Shown here piece after piece: positions 1-13,700 of a stretch of DNA of 64,000 nucleotides. Each line of letters opens with the position of its first letter. Positions within the stretch are counted from its first letter, which is position 1. A model generated the notes under the pieces. It was given only the letters and a program-made list of their open reading frames with translations, made no database searches and had not been told where the DNA came from. The DNA comes from Cristatella mucedo (taxonomy: Eukaryota > Bryozoa > Phylactolaemata > Cristatellidae): assembly GCA_009760855.2 (NCBI GenBank), contig WPIO01000051.1:2998213-3062212 (forward strand), in the 5' to 3' direction. Made by a program: the position numbers and the translations under genes.

Positions 1-521
1 TCAACCAAAGCTAACCGGATGTTCCAAGCTCTAAGAGCGCCGGAAGGGCGCCCTCCTCGCATTGAAAAACTAGGGTTGGTCTTATCGAGCGATTGCTTGG
101 AAGCATTACAGAAGCGATGTAGGAACGACGAATTGCCCGATTAGGAGGGGTCGGAGTCTCTGTACGACGAAATGCAAGGATAAGAATGATGAGGGTGGCA
201 GCAAGTTATAGCAGGCTCATCACCAGTTCATGAAAATTAATTAGGAAGCTTGCACAGGGTGCTGGCGATTTTGAATGCACACAGCTGCTCGGACATGTAG
301 TTAGAATGTTGGTATTCTGTAAGCTCATAGCATGCATGGTTTGGGCCTTATTTGGCAGCAGGTCAATGGTCTGAAGCATTTCACTGCAATTTAGCGCATG
401 CAGCATGTTTCAGTTTATTCAACAGTGTTGCCTTGGCTTTCGAAGTTTAACTTGTTCTATCAACCTACCTCACTAAAGCACAGGGTGCAAAGACTTTTTG
501 GACCCATATTTATAGGTATAT

Positions 522-522
<1 letters not shown>
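1..522. other. No recognised feature
   Basis: I see no coding segment, RNA gene or repeat I can name. If the MCM7 copy that begins at 1186 is a whole gene, this stretch and the following 617-1185 would be the intron before that exon. The upstream MCM7 exons carrying the Walker A loop are not visible here, so they lie outside the window or were lost. Confidence 0.5.

Positions 523-616
<94 letters not shown>
523..616. repeat. (CA)n microsatellite, about 47 units
   Basis: An uninterrupted CA dinucleotide run of 94 bases. It generates spurious Thr-His and Cys-Val open frames on the two strands, which are not genes. Runs this long are usually length-polymorphic. Confidence 0.97.
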
Positions 617-618
<2 letters not shown>

Positions 619-1087
619 ATGTGTGTATATGTGTACATCTGTGTGTTCGCTAATGCATGAGTGCCATTGTAAGAGGACTTAATTTTCAGATGCATAGCAT
701 ATGGAACTGGGCTATATATACTCCACGACCTTAGTAATCAAATGCATTCACCTTCACCTTGGTATTTTAAGGTGAGCTAACTGAACGACTGAGGTTAACG
801 TTTGTTTTACGACTGGGTCAAATCAGTCCCTTCCTAACTTCCTACACATACTTCTAAGCGCCGACTTGCTAAGCTATGTCGCGTTCTTCGGTTCATATGC
901 GACCAACATTCTGGGAGTCGTAGGTTGATCGCAATGCATGCCACCCTGGTTCCTTGCAAGCCACAATGGGTGGGGAGCCTCCTCTGTCCGTGGTGCCTCT
1001 GCTGCTATGTATATCAGTGAACCTGTCAATGGCAAGCGATAGCTACTTTCTCACTGTGTGCTTGATCGTCTTCACACGGATCTGTGA

Positions 1088-3623
<2,536 letters not shown>

Positions 3624-4640
3624 TGAAACTCTTACTTCGGACTTGCACGATGCCTGCATTGCCGGAGCCTCTATCGCAGCCTTGTGAATTCTCCTCGGTA
3701 TATAATTCTCGGCGACTTTACCAGCATCGTGCTAACCTGAGAGTTTTTGTTATGCTGATGCCACTAAGTTGCATTAGTCCCACCGACTCCGTGTGTTACT
3801 ACAGTGTCCTCGTTTCTGTCTCACCGTCCCATCATTTATATGTTATTTTTCTGGACGTGGTTATACCCGAATACAAGTATGCAGTACACTTTAGTTCGTG
3901 TGGGACAAGCATCACTGTCAGTTGTAATGCATCGATGGCCTATGATGTACGGCTTTCAACAATTGACAACGATCATTTTAGAGCTAGACCAACTCCACAC
4001 GGTGCAGCTGCCAGGTGTCCTACAATATGTGCAAGTAGGCACATTGGCTAACGTGTTCTCAGTACAAATATAGTTAATTTTTTGTCAGCATCTTCAGCTT
4101 TTGTTGCATTCTTATATTGTGCTTAGACGACGAATTTGGGTCAGGCTTCAAGTCCCAATCCAAGTGACTGCTGTGCACGACTCGACTGATTACCTTTGAC
4201 GATCTGCGACTTGCAAAATGGCAGCAAAATAGCCACGCGATGAGAAACCGATTATGACAAAGAAAAGGCTGCCCTGCACGGTTAGCAGGCTTGATGCAGT
4301 CATATCCTGCTTGAACGTTCCACATTTAAGAAAAATCATTTTTAAACAGCGATTTAACACGTACAACCACACTCTTTGGTTGCTGTAGTCTGCATGGAAA
4401 CTACGTGATCGCGATGGTACCTATTTTTGCGAACGTTTGGCCCAGCGTGTCTCTTCGGTGGCAGTCCTGCTTCCATGGTGAGAGTCGTTTCCATTGCTGA
4501 TCTTACACCCAGTAGAATGCGTTGACTTCTTCCGGCAAGAGAAATACAGCTGACCTCCTTTCCCATAATATTCTGAACGTGTTGCAGCAGTCTACAGTCC
4601 CTCCTGCAATTGGTCCGGCTAGACGAGTATGAGCTACACT
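3624..4640. other. MCM7 3' flank, no gene seen
   Basis: Non-coding sequence downstream of the MCM7 stop. The first 760 bases belong to the duplicated block. Plus-strand open frames of 89 to 156 codons beginning at or near the last exon run out of frame with MCM7 and have no recognisable content. Confidence 0.6.
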
Positions 4641-4785
4641 GTCACTGGTTTGGTCTAGCGGTTAAGGTGCTCGCCCTGACCAAGGTCTGACTGAGGTCGT
4701 GGGCTCGAGCCCCAAGGCATATGTGAAGCGCCTGAATAGAGATTAAGTTCTCTTGGGGTGCTATAAATAATGAATTATTTTTCTT
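4641..4785 (+). mobile_element. tRNA-derived SINE family 1, copy 1
   Basis: The head has an RNA polymerase III box A (TGGTCTAGCGGTTAAGG) and a box B (GGGCTCGAGCCC). A short body leads to a 3' hairpin whose arms read GCGCC and GGGTGC with inner arms AGAGA and TCTCT, then an AT-rich tail of the TATAAATAA type. The hairpin matches the 3' end of LINE family A. It is a retroposon copy, not a working tRNA gene. Confidence 0.88.
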
Positions 4786-5339
4786 ATATTTGTTCTCAAC
4801 ATTTCTCTTTCAGCAGCTTTACGGTCCAAGAAAAGCCGTGGTTTAATGGCGCGCCGGCACTGGCACCCAGCCCTTGATAAGGAGAGTGCTTCTTCGAATA
4901 GATACAGCTTTTTGCTTGGGAGAGGTTCGGCTGTTCCTAGGAAGGAAGGCTGGTGCCAGCAGACCCGGATAAGACAATGACGACAGGAACGGAGGGAAGA
5001 GCTGTTCTACAGCCAGCGTCCATCGAATATACCTTCACCGAAGCTTATCAAGGTATTTGTGTGCTTTCGCGTGTGCACCGTTGCCTCAAACTTCGGTAGC
5101 AGTACCTGAAGCTTTGCAGGCGGATGCTAAAAAGGATTTAGGCTGGGTTGGATTCTTTCGGTGCAGGTAGAGGTTCAGACTTCTCAATCCTGGGTGATGC
5201 CACTATTGCAGAGGCGCTGCAAAGCCCGTGCTGTCGGGCCATTTTTGGTGCTCATTATCCCGAGTTAATGCATACAACGCTACCAATAATGCTTTAGGAA
5301 TTTAAAGACTTGTTGCTGGTGAGAAGTTGGGGTGGCCTG
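4786..5339. other. No certain feature; one possible short exon
   Basis: A reading frame at 4977-5051 starts MTTGTEGRAVLQPAS and stops at a donor-like AAG|GTATTT, but I find no partner exon: the next acceptor-like site, at 5120, leads to an immediate stop in phase. Nothing else is recognised. Confidence 0.35.
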
Positions 5340-5940
5340 CCTACGTCTAGTGCCCCCTTGCCATAGACGATGGACGCGGCAGTTGAGGCGATGGACGAGA
5401 CAGCGCTAGGAGGATTCGGTGGACGCTGCCGAATATGGTCGTATCGCGCCCGAGCTCACATTTTGAGTTTCTGTTGTGTTTTGTGCTTGTTCGCGCTCGA
5501 ACGTGGTCTCGGCGTAAGGATTTGCCTGTGCGAACTAGACGTAGTTGGTGTGGTGTGTGAGTTATTCCGCTGGTTTGGGCTCGTCCGTCTTTTTGGATCG
5601 TTCCCCACATGACACGTAGGTAGCCTACGTGCGGGGACGTGTTCTCACCGAAAGAGTGCTTGTGCTGATGAGAGCGTGTGAGGATTGTGGAGATATAACT
5701 GAGCTAGACGCGAAGCGTCTTTCTTCGCTTGCGAATAAAGCTCTGTAAAATCCCCAATTTGTGTGTCTAGCTTTCCAATTCACGCCGACTCACGACCCCC
5801 TTAGTAGCGATAAGTAGGTCAGCGCCAGAAACACTCGTTTTGCAGCGGCCAGCTTGTTTCGCGTAGGCACGCTCCGAACCGTATTCGGCTATAGGTAAGC
5901 GGGCAGGTTACGCCTACTCCGTTGAACCTTCGGCGTTACA
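5340..5940 (+). mobile_element. Gypsy-type LTR, 5' copy (start uncertain)
   Basis: The 3' limit is firm: the sequence ends CGTTACA at 5940, just before a primer-binding site, as a 5' LTR should. The last 139 bases (5802-5940) recur, diverged, at about 7617-7777. A polyadenylation signal AATAAA lies at 5734-5739, consistent with an R region. The start is not visible because only the LTR end is duplicated; 5340 is a guess. Open frames in it are probably chance. Confidence 0.65.
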
Positions 5941-5943
5941 TTT

Positions 5944-5961
5944 TGGCGCCCGAACAGGGAC
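5944..5961 (+). promoter_or_regulatory. Primer-binding site, tRNA-Lys type
   Basis: TGGCGCCCGAACAGGGAC begins three bases after the LTR end. It is the 18-base sequence known as the primer-binding site complementary to the 3' end of animal tRNA-Lys (UUU), used to prime minus-strand DNA in reverse-transcribing LTR elements. All 18 bases are present although the rest of the element is badly decayed. The gag and pol remnants nearby point to a gypsy (Ty3) element rather than a virus. Confidence 0.85.
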
Positions 5962-6234
5962 TTGTCAAATTTTAGGGAGGATCCTATGACGAGAAATTCC
6001 GCAGGAGGTGGCTTGCTACGCTTAGGTCCCCTGAATTTGACCTGTAGGCGTGTAAATTGGATCAAGCGAATGAGTGCCTTTGGAACCCGAGAAGTAGGGG
6101 CATATTTCTAAGCTAGTGAGGCGAAACTCCCGAGACAAGCCAGGCTCATCAGGCTGCAGCTGGAGGGAGTAGCGCATCAGCTTGGTAGCAAAACGCCTGC
6201 TACAGATGATGGCTGAGCGCACGCTCGGCAGCAG

Positions 6235-6483
6235 TTGCCGAACCAAGCCGAACCGAAAATTACGTTTCCTCCGCATTCCTTCGACGAGAAGCTGACTGGA
6301 ATGAATACCGCAACTATCGCACAGCGTTTCTCCGGTGAAAGGTCAGAATCGTTTATTAGATGGCTGAAGGCATATACATCACTGGCAGGAAGCCTGCGGT
6401 GGGACGGCGAAATTAAACCCCGCCGCTTAGGCACGAAACTGGAGGGCTCGAAGGTTTTGACGAGAACGATTATTCCAAGCTGA
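6235..6483 (+). pseudogene. Gag remnant of the gypsy-type element
   Basis: An 82-codon open stretch about 270 bases after the primer-binding site. Its middle, with F-S-G-E, ESFIRWLKAYTSLAGSLRW, KPRRLG and LEG, follows the pattern of the capsid region of gypsy Gag proteins (a FxG start, a WL..Y motif, W-D-x-E-x-K and L-x-G). It is broken before and after, so only a fragment of the gene remains, and it cannot produce particles. The call rests on pattern and position. Confidence 0.6.
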
Positions 6484-7321
6484 TGGTGAGGCTTTTCCAT
6501 CAGTTAAAACTTTCGGCGGTCTCGAAGAGCCGGCGTCGACAGAAGGTGCTTTGGGACGACGTCGCAACGAAGCCACGTTGTGGAGGGAGACTGAGGTTTC
6601 AACATCTTTTTTCCTGTCACTTTCCGTCTTAGAGCGGGCATTAACATGAAGTTCTTGTAGACGAACGCCAACCGCCGAATGGACCAACTGAAATTGCACA
6701 CAATATTCTTGCGGTGATTCAGCCAGAGGAGCAGACCGACGCCCGATATTCGGTGACACTGGGAAAGAGATGAGCGGACCTCCGCGATCGCTCATACCTG
6801 AGTGACCATCTCAGGACGAAACACAACCAAGCTCGAGGCTTTAGCGCTAGGTAGTGCATGGATGAACGCGGAAAGTGGCAAGCTGAAAGTCGAGAAATAA
6901 GCCGGAGTTTTTTGTTCGCTTCCCAGTAAATCACTGGCACGTCGTGATGTTAGGTTATGCTTAATTACGAATGATTGTTGCCTCGATGCTGGTGCATGAT
7001 TGAGCGTACCCGCTTCGTTAGTTTACAGGACAGATCCAGGGTTGGATTGTGGGCGTGTCATCGCCGTCACGCGGTTACTCCCCGGCCGATATTCCGTCCG
7101 CCCAACAGGCAAGCTCCTTGCCGGCTCAATTAACTTTCTGTCTGTGCGGCCTGTACGAACGCTATCCACTCTCTTCTCTCTAAACATCACGTGCTCCGGA
7201 GCTGCACGCACGTTGGCCACTATTAGCATGTACGCTCGTTCGCATATGCTGCCTGTATGCGATATAATACAGCCGTCGTCGACAACGCAACAACTTGCTT
7301 GTGGGGGGGGGGCTTCGCTCT
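6484..7321. other. Interior of decayed gypsy element, not resolved
   Basis: This lies between the gag remnant and the second LTR end and should be element-derived, but protease, reverse transcriptase and integrase motifs are not visible. The element is therefore internally deleted: only about 1.7 kb separates the two LTR ends, where an intact element has 4 kb or more. A run of nine or so G at 7302-7311 is present. Confidence 0.5.
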
Positions 7322-7470
7322 GCCGAGCTGGTTTCGTCCAGTGGTTAAGGTGCTCGCCCCGACCGAAGTCTGGCTGAGGTCATGGGCTCGAGCCCCGAGG
7401 CATGTGAGAAGCGCCTGAATAGTAATCAAGTTCCCTTGGGGCGCTATATAAATAAATTATATATTTATAT
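7322..7470 (+). mobile_element. tRNA-derived SINE family 1, copy 2
   Basis: A complete head beginning TGCCGAGCTGG, box A (GTCCAGTGGTTAAGG), box B (GGGCTCGAGCCCC), and a 3' hairpin ending GGGGCGCTATATAAATAAAT. It sits inside the remains of the gypsy element, just before the second LTR end, so it arrived after that element. Confidence 0.9.
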
Positions 7471-7616
7471 TTTTTCGTCGAGCCGCCAACGCCTGCCCAC
7501 GAGCCCCTACAAGATCTTCCCAGGGTTGATAGGTTTGTAGCACTGTGCTGGCGTTGGCTTAGCTTTAGCACTAACAAGAACTGTTTGGAAGGGAAAAACG
7601 CCTTTTGCTTGCAGCA

Positions 7617-7777
7617 GTGAGATAGAGATAAGTAGGTCATCGCCGGAAAGACTTGTTTCGAGGCGGTCTGCTTATTGCTATGTTCGTAGGATTGCACGCC
7701 GAACCGCCATCGGCCGTAGGCTACGCGACTAGGTAAGCTGCAGGTTACGCCTACTCCACCGAAATTTCGACGTTACA
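7617..7777 (+). mobile_element. Gypsy-type LTR, 3' copy fragment
   Basis: Shares GATAAGTAGGTC, CGCCGAACCG and GGTTACGCCTACTCC and the ending CGTTACA with 5802-5940, with several indels. No primer-binding site follows it, so it is read as the downstream LTR. The upstream part of this LTR is missing or unrecognisable. Confidence 0.75.
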
Positions 7778-8257
7778 ATAGAGTCTCGCCCCTTGCCTTC
7801 AGTCGCACTGACAACCGTGGAGCCAATCTGCCCAGACCTAAGTGCATCGGAAGGCAGGGCTACGGCCTCTCGTCCTATCGGACCGGCTGACAGAGCAGAG
7901 CTACAATATAACCATTACGAAATGTCCGAGTTCCGAGAGCTTGGAAATCTCAAAGTTGTCTTTCTGTTGTCTTAAATTGCTGTCAAGCGCTCACAGAGTT
8001 CTAAAAAATTGTAACTAGGTAACGCCAGCAAGAACAGAGAGTAATACCGTTGTATATACTACGTTGCTAATCTGAGCACCTGCCGTGGCCTGCGTGGCTA
8101 TGAAATGAAAAGGAAAGTCTTATTATGTTCATGAAGTTTGGCATCTAAAAACGGATACGATGTAATGCAGACCAGATTAATTTTAGAGCCTGCGTTATAA
8201 TGACGGCTTTCTGGAATGTGTTGAAGAGAGCCTTACTGACCGGGTGGCCGTAGTGTA
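7778..8257. other. No recognised feature
   Basis: No coding or repeat content that I can name. Confidence 0.5.
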
Positions 8258-8372
8258 TCGAGAACTTAATCTCTATTCAGGCACTTCACATATGCCACAG
8301 GACTCGAGCCCACGACCTCAGCCAGACCTTGGTCGGGGCGAGCGCTTAACCGCTGAAACAATCCGGCTCGGC
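8258..8372 (-). mobile_element. SINE family 1 copy fused to a LINE (minus strand)
   Basis: On the minus strand the SINE head begins at its normal first bases (GCCGAGCCGG), with box A and box B in place, and runs to AGAGATTAAGTTCTC, after which the match stops. Its head abuts LINE family A sequence with no spacer beyond about two bases. See the finding on LINE-SINE chimeras. Confidence 0.85.
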
Positions 8373-8373
8373 A

Positions 8374-9998
8374 TGAACATGGAAGTCGATGCGGTGCTTG
8401 ACTGGGAGCCAGTAAAGACCGGCGAGAAGTGGTGTGATGTAGCGGTGGTGACGCTCACGGCGGACAAGCCTAGCTGCAGAGTTTTGCACCTTCTGTAAAT
8501 GCCTGAATTCGCAGGCCGACAGACCAGCAAGCAGTGAGTTATAGAAGTCAAGATAGGATGTCGCAAATGCATGGACCACTTTAGATAAGGTATCACTGTC
8601 TGAACAAGCCCGAGTTTTAAAATGTTCTGTAGCTGAAAGTAGGCAGACTTGACTATCGAGCTGATATTTTCATCTAATGAAAGGTCACTTTGGAACATGA
8701 CACCTATATTTCGTGCAGATTCAACATGAGATATGCTGACGGAGCTGATTGTGAGCGTTAATCTTTCCACTTTCTGAATCACACTTGTTTTGCACTTAGC
8801 TAGTAAGTTGGTTTTATCATCATTCAATTTCATAAAGTTTACTGATATACCGGGCGGTTGTTATCAATACATGCAGTAAGGGAGTTGAGAGACGTTAACG
8901 TGCTGGAGGGCTGAGAGGGATACAAGCAAAGGTACGAATGAGTGCCATCTGCATAGAAGTGGAAGCCTAGATTGTACTTGGCAATCACATGGGCAAAAGG
9001 GAGAGTATAAACCTTGAAAATAATGGAACCAAGCACAGATTTCTCAGTGCTATTGATGCCCAAGCGAGATGAGAGGCGCTCAAGAAGGACTTAATGATCT
9101 AATGTATGAAAAGCGGCTAAAAGATCCAGCAAAACAACCAGATATACTCTACCAATTTCTGAATTTATAAGTAGAATATTATAAACCCGAAGAAATGCTG
9201 ACTCTGTAGAATGATCGCTTTAAAACTAGACTGTAACTTAGTAGCACAGTTTGAAGCTTCAATATATAATTTCAGCTGGTCAGCCACGACTCGTTTGGTG
9301 TTTTGATAGGAACGGTAGACTGGAGACTGAGCACAAAGTTGCTCACGTTCTCTTAGTTTAGTGTCGCTTTCTTGAGTAGTGGCCTGTTTGAAAGGTTTCG
9401 GGATATGGCCCAATGCTAATGGCATATTTACGATGTTAGTTATGCATGGCAGAAGCAGATCAATGCATCTTGGAAGCAGGACAGTGAAAATAGTATCCAG
9501 AGAACAAGTTGCCTTCTTTGATTGGGATATAAACGTCAGAAACACTATTGACTTGCTTGAATTTTGAACATCGAGGTGCTGGATCAAATTGATTAGCGGG
9601 ATTCCAAGGGGATGGCACCATTTTTGGGATGCACTCTCTGGTCTTGTCTCCTTTTTGACAAAGAAGCTAGAGAAGTGACCAGCTAGATCATTACGCGGAT
9701 CCCTAGATCAGGAGCTAACATGGGAATGGTTGAAGAGATAGTTAACCTCAACAACAGCATTTCCTTTATTGTACCGTGCGAATCAACAGTATTTTAATGC
9801 CATAACCATAAGCCGTTAGGGAAAGGGTGCACAGTGAGCTAAGTAAGAGGTGCAAACTCGTCGAGCATGTCAGCTAGTGTCGTATTGTAGCAAACTACCA
9901 ATGATGACAGGTCGAAAGGAGGATTGAGCAGAAGAGGTGAAGCATATACTCTTGCACGGACGGCATTGTTGTCAAGGGTCTTGAGGTCAGAATATTGC
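8374..9998 (-). mobile_element. LINE family A fragment (RT and part of the linker), minus strand
   Basis: Read on the minus strand this encodes broken pieces of a CR1/L2-like reverse transcriptase: a linker segment, the thumb and C-terminal part with RNIGVMFQSDLSLDENISS, and HRIDFHVH where it stops at the SINE. The catalytic motif reads YADG where YADD is expected. The last roughly 600 bases of the normal LINE 3' end are absent, replaced by the SINE. Many stops and frameshifts; non-functional. Confidence 0.85.
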
Positions 9999-10014
9999 TA
10001 AAATGGTGGCCAGT

Positions 10015-10762
10015 TTAGAACTGGATACCACATCTGAAACATTATTGGTCTATGCATTCGTGGCATCCTGTTTCTACTTCTGTAACTTACTGCTTGCTGG
10101 TCTACTGGCCTGAGCAACCAGGCGCTCGCAGCCGGTGCAAAACTCGGCAGCAAGGCTTGTCTGTCGTCGGCGACAATTGCCATACCGTGCCACGTCTACC
10201 TGACCTGCTCTTTCTGTTAGTAAATTAAAGCATCGAATTCCAGTTTCTGTCAGTCTCTTATAAGTTTTTTCATTCTTTTGCTCCATTCTACTAATCAGAT
10301 CTGCTCCCCAACCAGGCTGATCATCCTACCGCTAGTTTGTCTGAATCCAATCGTTTAGCAACACCTCGTAGGTACCACACGTTCTTTAGAGACTATGCCT
10401 TTTTTGTGTTTGTAAGCTCCCAAAGCCCGAAAATTACTTCCGACTAGCGTCACGACATTCATTGACTTGTCGACATCTAAATGGACGCTAAACGCAGCTA
10501 GTTATCACGTTATTTAGTAGGTCTATGTGATTCGTCGTTTGTGTGCTAATCTGTGCTGACACAGTGGATACTGCCACTAGTCATCTTTCCATGCTAATCT
10601 GGTGTATGTCATCTTAACCATACTATTCTGGTTGTCATTGAGTATGAAACCTCTAATCACTTGACCACACTTGTGTTTGCAGCAGATGATGTGCGTAGAA
10701 AGAGATGAAGTTCTCATAGAAGGTTATATAAACGGATAATAATAATAATTATGATTATTAAT
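10015..10762 (+). mobile_element. LINE family A 3' end, plus strand
   Basis: A 5'-truncated copy running from the RT C-terminal region (SFHEL-type segment, then PKARKLLP) through the 3' untranslated region with the CATGCTGCCACTA-type words, the hairpin segment AGAAAGAGATGAAGTTCTC and a tail of AAT repeats. It starts almost where the minus-strand copy stops, so the two face away from each other. Confidence 0.8.
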
Positions 10763-13700
10763 ATTATGAGTGCAAGGTTATTCTCAGACACTCTCTCGGT
10801 CATTTTGAGCTTGCCGCTTTCAGATTTGCTGTTGTTACTTTAACTCGAGTGGGATTTTATGGCTACAATTACTCAGCTGATTTGAGGTTAAGCAATGGTT
10901 CAACCTGGAATTGTAGCTCCGAACGAACCAGGACTCAAGATACTGATATCCTGATATGCCGGCATGGATATACCAGGATCGATGGATATACTTGGATATA
11001 CCAGGATAGATTATGCTAATATGCCTGCTTAAGGTAGTATATGCAAGCGGCATTAAGAAATAACCGTTTGTCAGCAAGTGTAAAGTTATGATTCCCGACG
11101 ATAAGTTGACCTTTAAATAAATATTATGCAATTGACGTTGCGTGGCTTTCTACTGAAAAAGAGCTCCAGGCATCATACATCATTGCGAATGACCTAGGAC
11201 AGCAAGCTGCTGCCATTCTCTTTCCAAGTCTAGTATGTCTAGCTAAAATGGATTAGCATTAGCGACGTTTTAAATGTAAGCTTATGAATTGTACGTGTCA
11301 TCGGTGGTTTGATAAAACTGGATCTCTATGAAGCAAGCAAGTATAGGCGCATTTTAGGCACCAGCGGTTTTGTCGCCCAATTCTGAACTAACTTGGCTAA
11401 TTATTTAGCCACGCACGGACGTGCAGCAGCAGTTTTATAGAACGAAATGATTCATTGTTTTTTGGATCGCATCAGTGCAGCTGCCTGGGAAGTGCATTGG
11501 AAAAATAACCGTCCCTTATTAGTTTGTTATGCACCCGATGAAATGCCGGCAAGTAGGTAGTGCGACGCCCGGCATCGTTGGTGAGTTGCTAGGATAGGAA
11601 AGGCGGAGCATGATTACAGAGGTCCTAAAAGTGAGTAACAAAAGCGTTTATTCTATAGTAAATGGTACAGGCATGCTATGGCAACCAATCAGAGAAGGCC
11701 ACTCAGAATTGCAGCCAGCTTTGCAATTGGATGAGCGAATCCGGTCTAACCCACGTAAACCAATACTCATGCTGGCTGGTATTTTCCAGGCCGCCGTGGT
11801 CAGTGGCTGACAAGCCGGAGAGAGGAGGCAGCCGCTAGTAGCTACCGTACAGCTGCTCGACCAATTGTCTGGCTTTGTCACTGCATGACCTTTCTGACTG
11901 CGCTTGAATTCTGACGGAATAGCGACGGGAGAGTAAAGCACAACGAGCTATCCGCATCGCAGCTGAACAATGACAAGGTATGTTGTTCGTGCTTGGGTCG
12001 CGTTGTGACAATAGGCACCACACCAGTCTTCAAGCGGCCATTACTATAGGCAACCAGGCCTAGTACTTGTTGTCTTAGGGCTGTGTACAATTTCATGCCA
12101 TACCACACGGGCCATGTATAAACCGAAGACTAGAGCCGGCATCGGAGGCAAAGAAAGACTATCACAGCTTAAAGACACATATGTCCTTAGTTTTGAGCTA
12201 GACTGCTTACTTCGTCTTGCAGTTTGCACCAGTCCGGCTAGCCGTGTGCAACATATTGATGCTCGCCTACATCTCGAATAGTACGATTTGATAGCATCAT
12301 TCCGTGCCTCGACTAGCTAATGAAATAAAGACCGATGAGAGTCACCTCATGTCACCTGACTCAAAACGCTGCTCTACGATTAAGACTGACGCAGTATGCT
12401 ATGCACTGGCACACTTCCGAGAGAAAACTCTGGTCAACAGTTTAGAGTGGACAGCTAAGAAGTAGCCAGCTTATTCATGCTATGCCATGGCAGTCGTACT
12501 ACGTATTAAGAATCAAACTTGCTCTCGTGGTTAAAGGGTGTCCTTTATCTCAACGTCATATTCCTGTTTATTTTTGAGCCATCCTGTCACTTGCCTGCAA
12601 TGATCGGAGCCATCTTTGTAACACGATCACCTTATTCAAGCTGCTATGCTCTTGCCACTTTTAATATGATGGTGGTTTTCTCTTGCTGACAATTGAAATC
12701 AGCAAAAGCCCACCACTAAGCCGCAATTACACGGTGCATGTTGCTGCTATTGTGCTTTTACCCTGATTGTGTCATGTTAGATTTCCCCAAAGTCTTGCTT
12801 CTTCCTCGCTCCAACTCCCGAAGAATTAAAGGAAAACTAGATTTTGCTAGGAAGATAGAAAACGGCTGTCTGGACTGCAGCTCCTTGCGAATTTTAACGC
12901 TCAACGTTTGATTTTATTTTTATCTGCCTTTTAATCTGATTCCTATTCAATAAGCTCGCAGTGTCCCTTAAACTGGAACGCTAATGTATCGCTTTAATGA
13001 TTTCGCTGGCTGACTCACATGCTACTCTTTTTAAAGCACGAAGAAGGCATGAGGTTGAAGGTGCCTACGATTGGTTGTTTGTTCTGTCCTATCTTATTCT
13101 TGGTCATATTGGTCCATGCTAAGCATCTGAGTTTTCGTTAAGTCTTTCTTTAGTCTGGAATTGTCAGCTAGTCTTGGTGAAGTGTACATCAAAGACCTGA
13201 TCAAGACGCGGGCGCTTCTCACCGTGTAAGAATCTCTATTGATGACCCCCAAGCTTGCTCAGCCTGACAGTCTATGTTTGGAGTCAGTTATTCCTACATG
13301 ATCACAATTTCTCTATTCTGGTCACCTGGGATTGCAGAAGGCAATTACTAAGCCTGTTAAAGAAAGCACTGCAAGGTGCTTGCTCTTCACGACAGTTCAA
13401 GGGTTCGAATATTATAGTTGGGCTAGCCTTTATGACCAACTGAAAGCTGTGGTGATTGCCGATGAGGGACTTTGCCGATAAATAAATGATACTAATAAAT
13501 CAACTGAGGTATTCTTAGCGACAGCGCGGAATTTGGATAGGTTCGATTCAAGGCAGAATGGTAGCTCAAGCCTCAGGTCTTAAGCAAGAGAGCTGGCCCG
13601 GTTGCTGTAAGCTGTATTGGGGTCGGGCGCTGAAGTCAGCCAGGCGTTACTAATAACCGGAGGCATGCCAGTGGCCATGTAGGTCGGGGCTTAGTTCACG

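Noticed and set aside
398-695. Open frames of repeated Thr-His and Cys-Val on both strands
   Set aside because: They are translations of the (CA)n microsatellite; the same happens at 2052-2283 and 22,736-23,042.
4641-4715. A functional tRNA gene at SINE heads
   Set aside because: The same head recurs at 7322, 8372 and 48,700 with a common non-tRNA body and tail, so these are SINE copies.
5340-7777. Lentivirus-like reading of the lysine primer site
   Set aside because: The site is shared by many LTR elements; the gag pattern is gypsy-like and nothing else viral is present.
10000-10800. A nested-insertion reading of the 8.4-10.8 kb LINE pair
   Set aside because: The minus-strand LINE does not clearly resume after 10,762, so the two copies may simply be neighbours.
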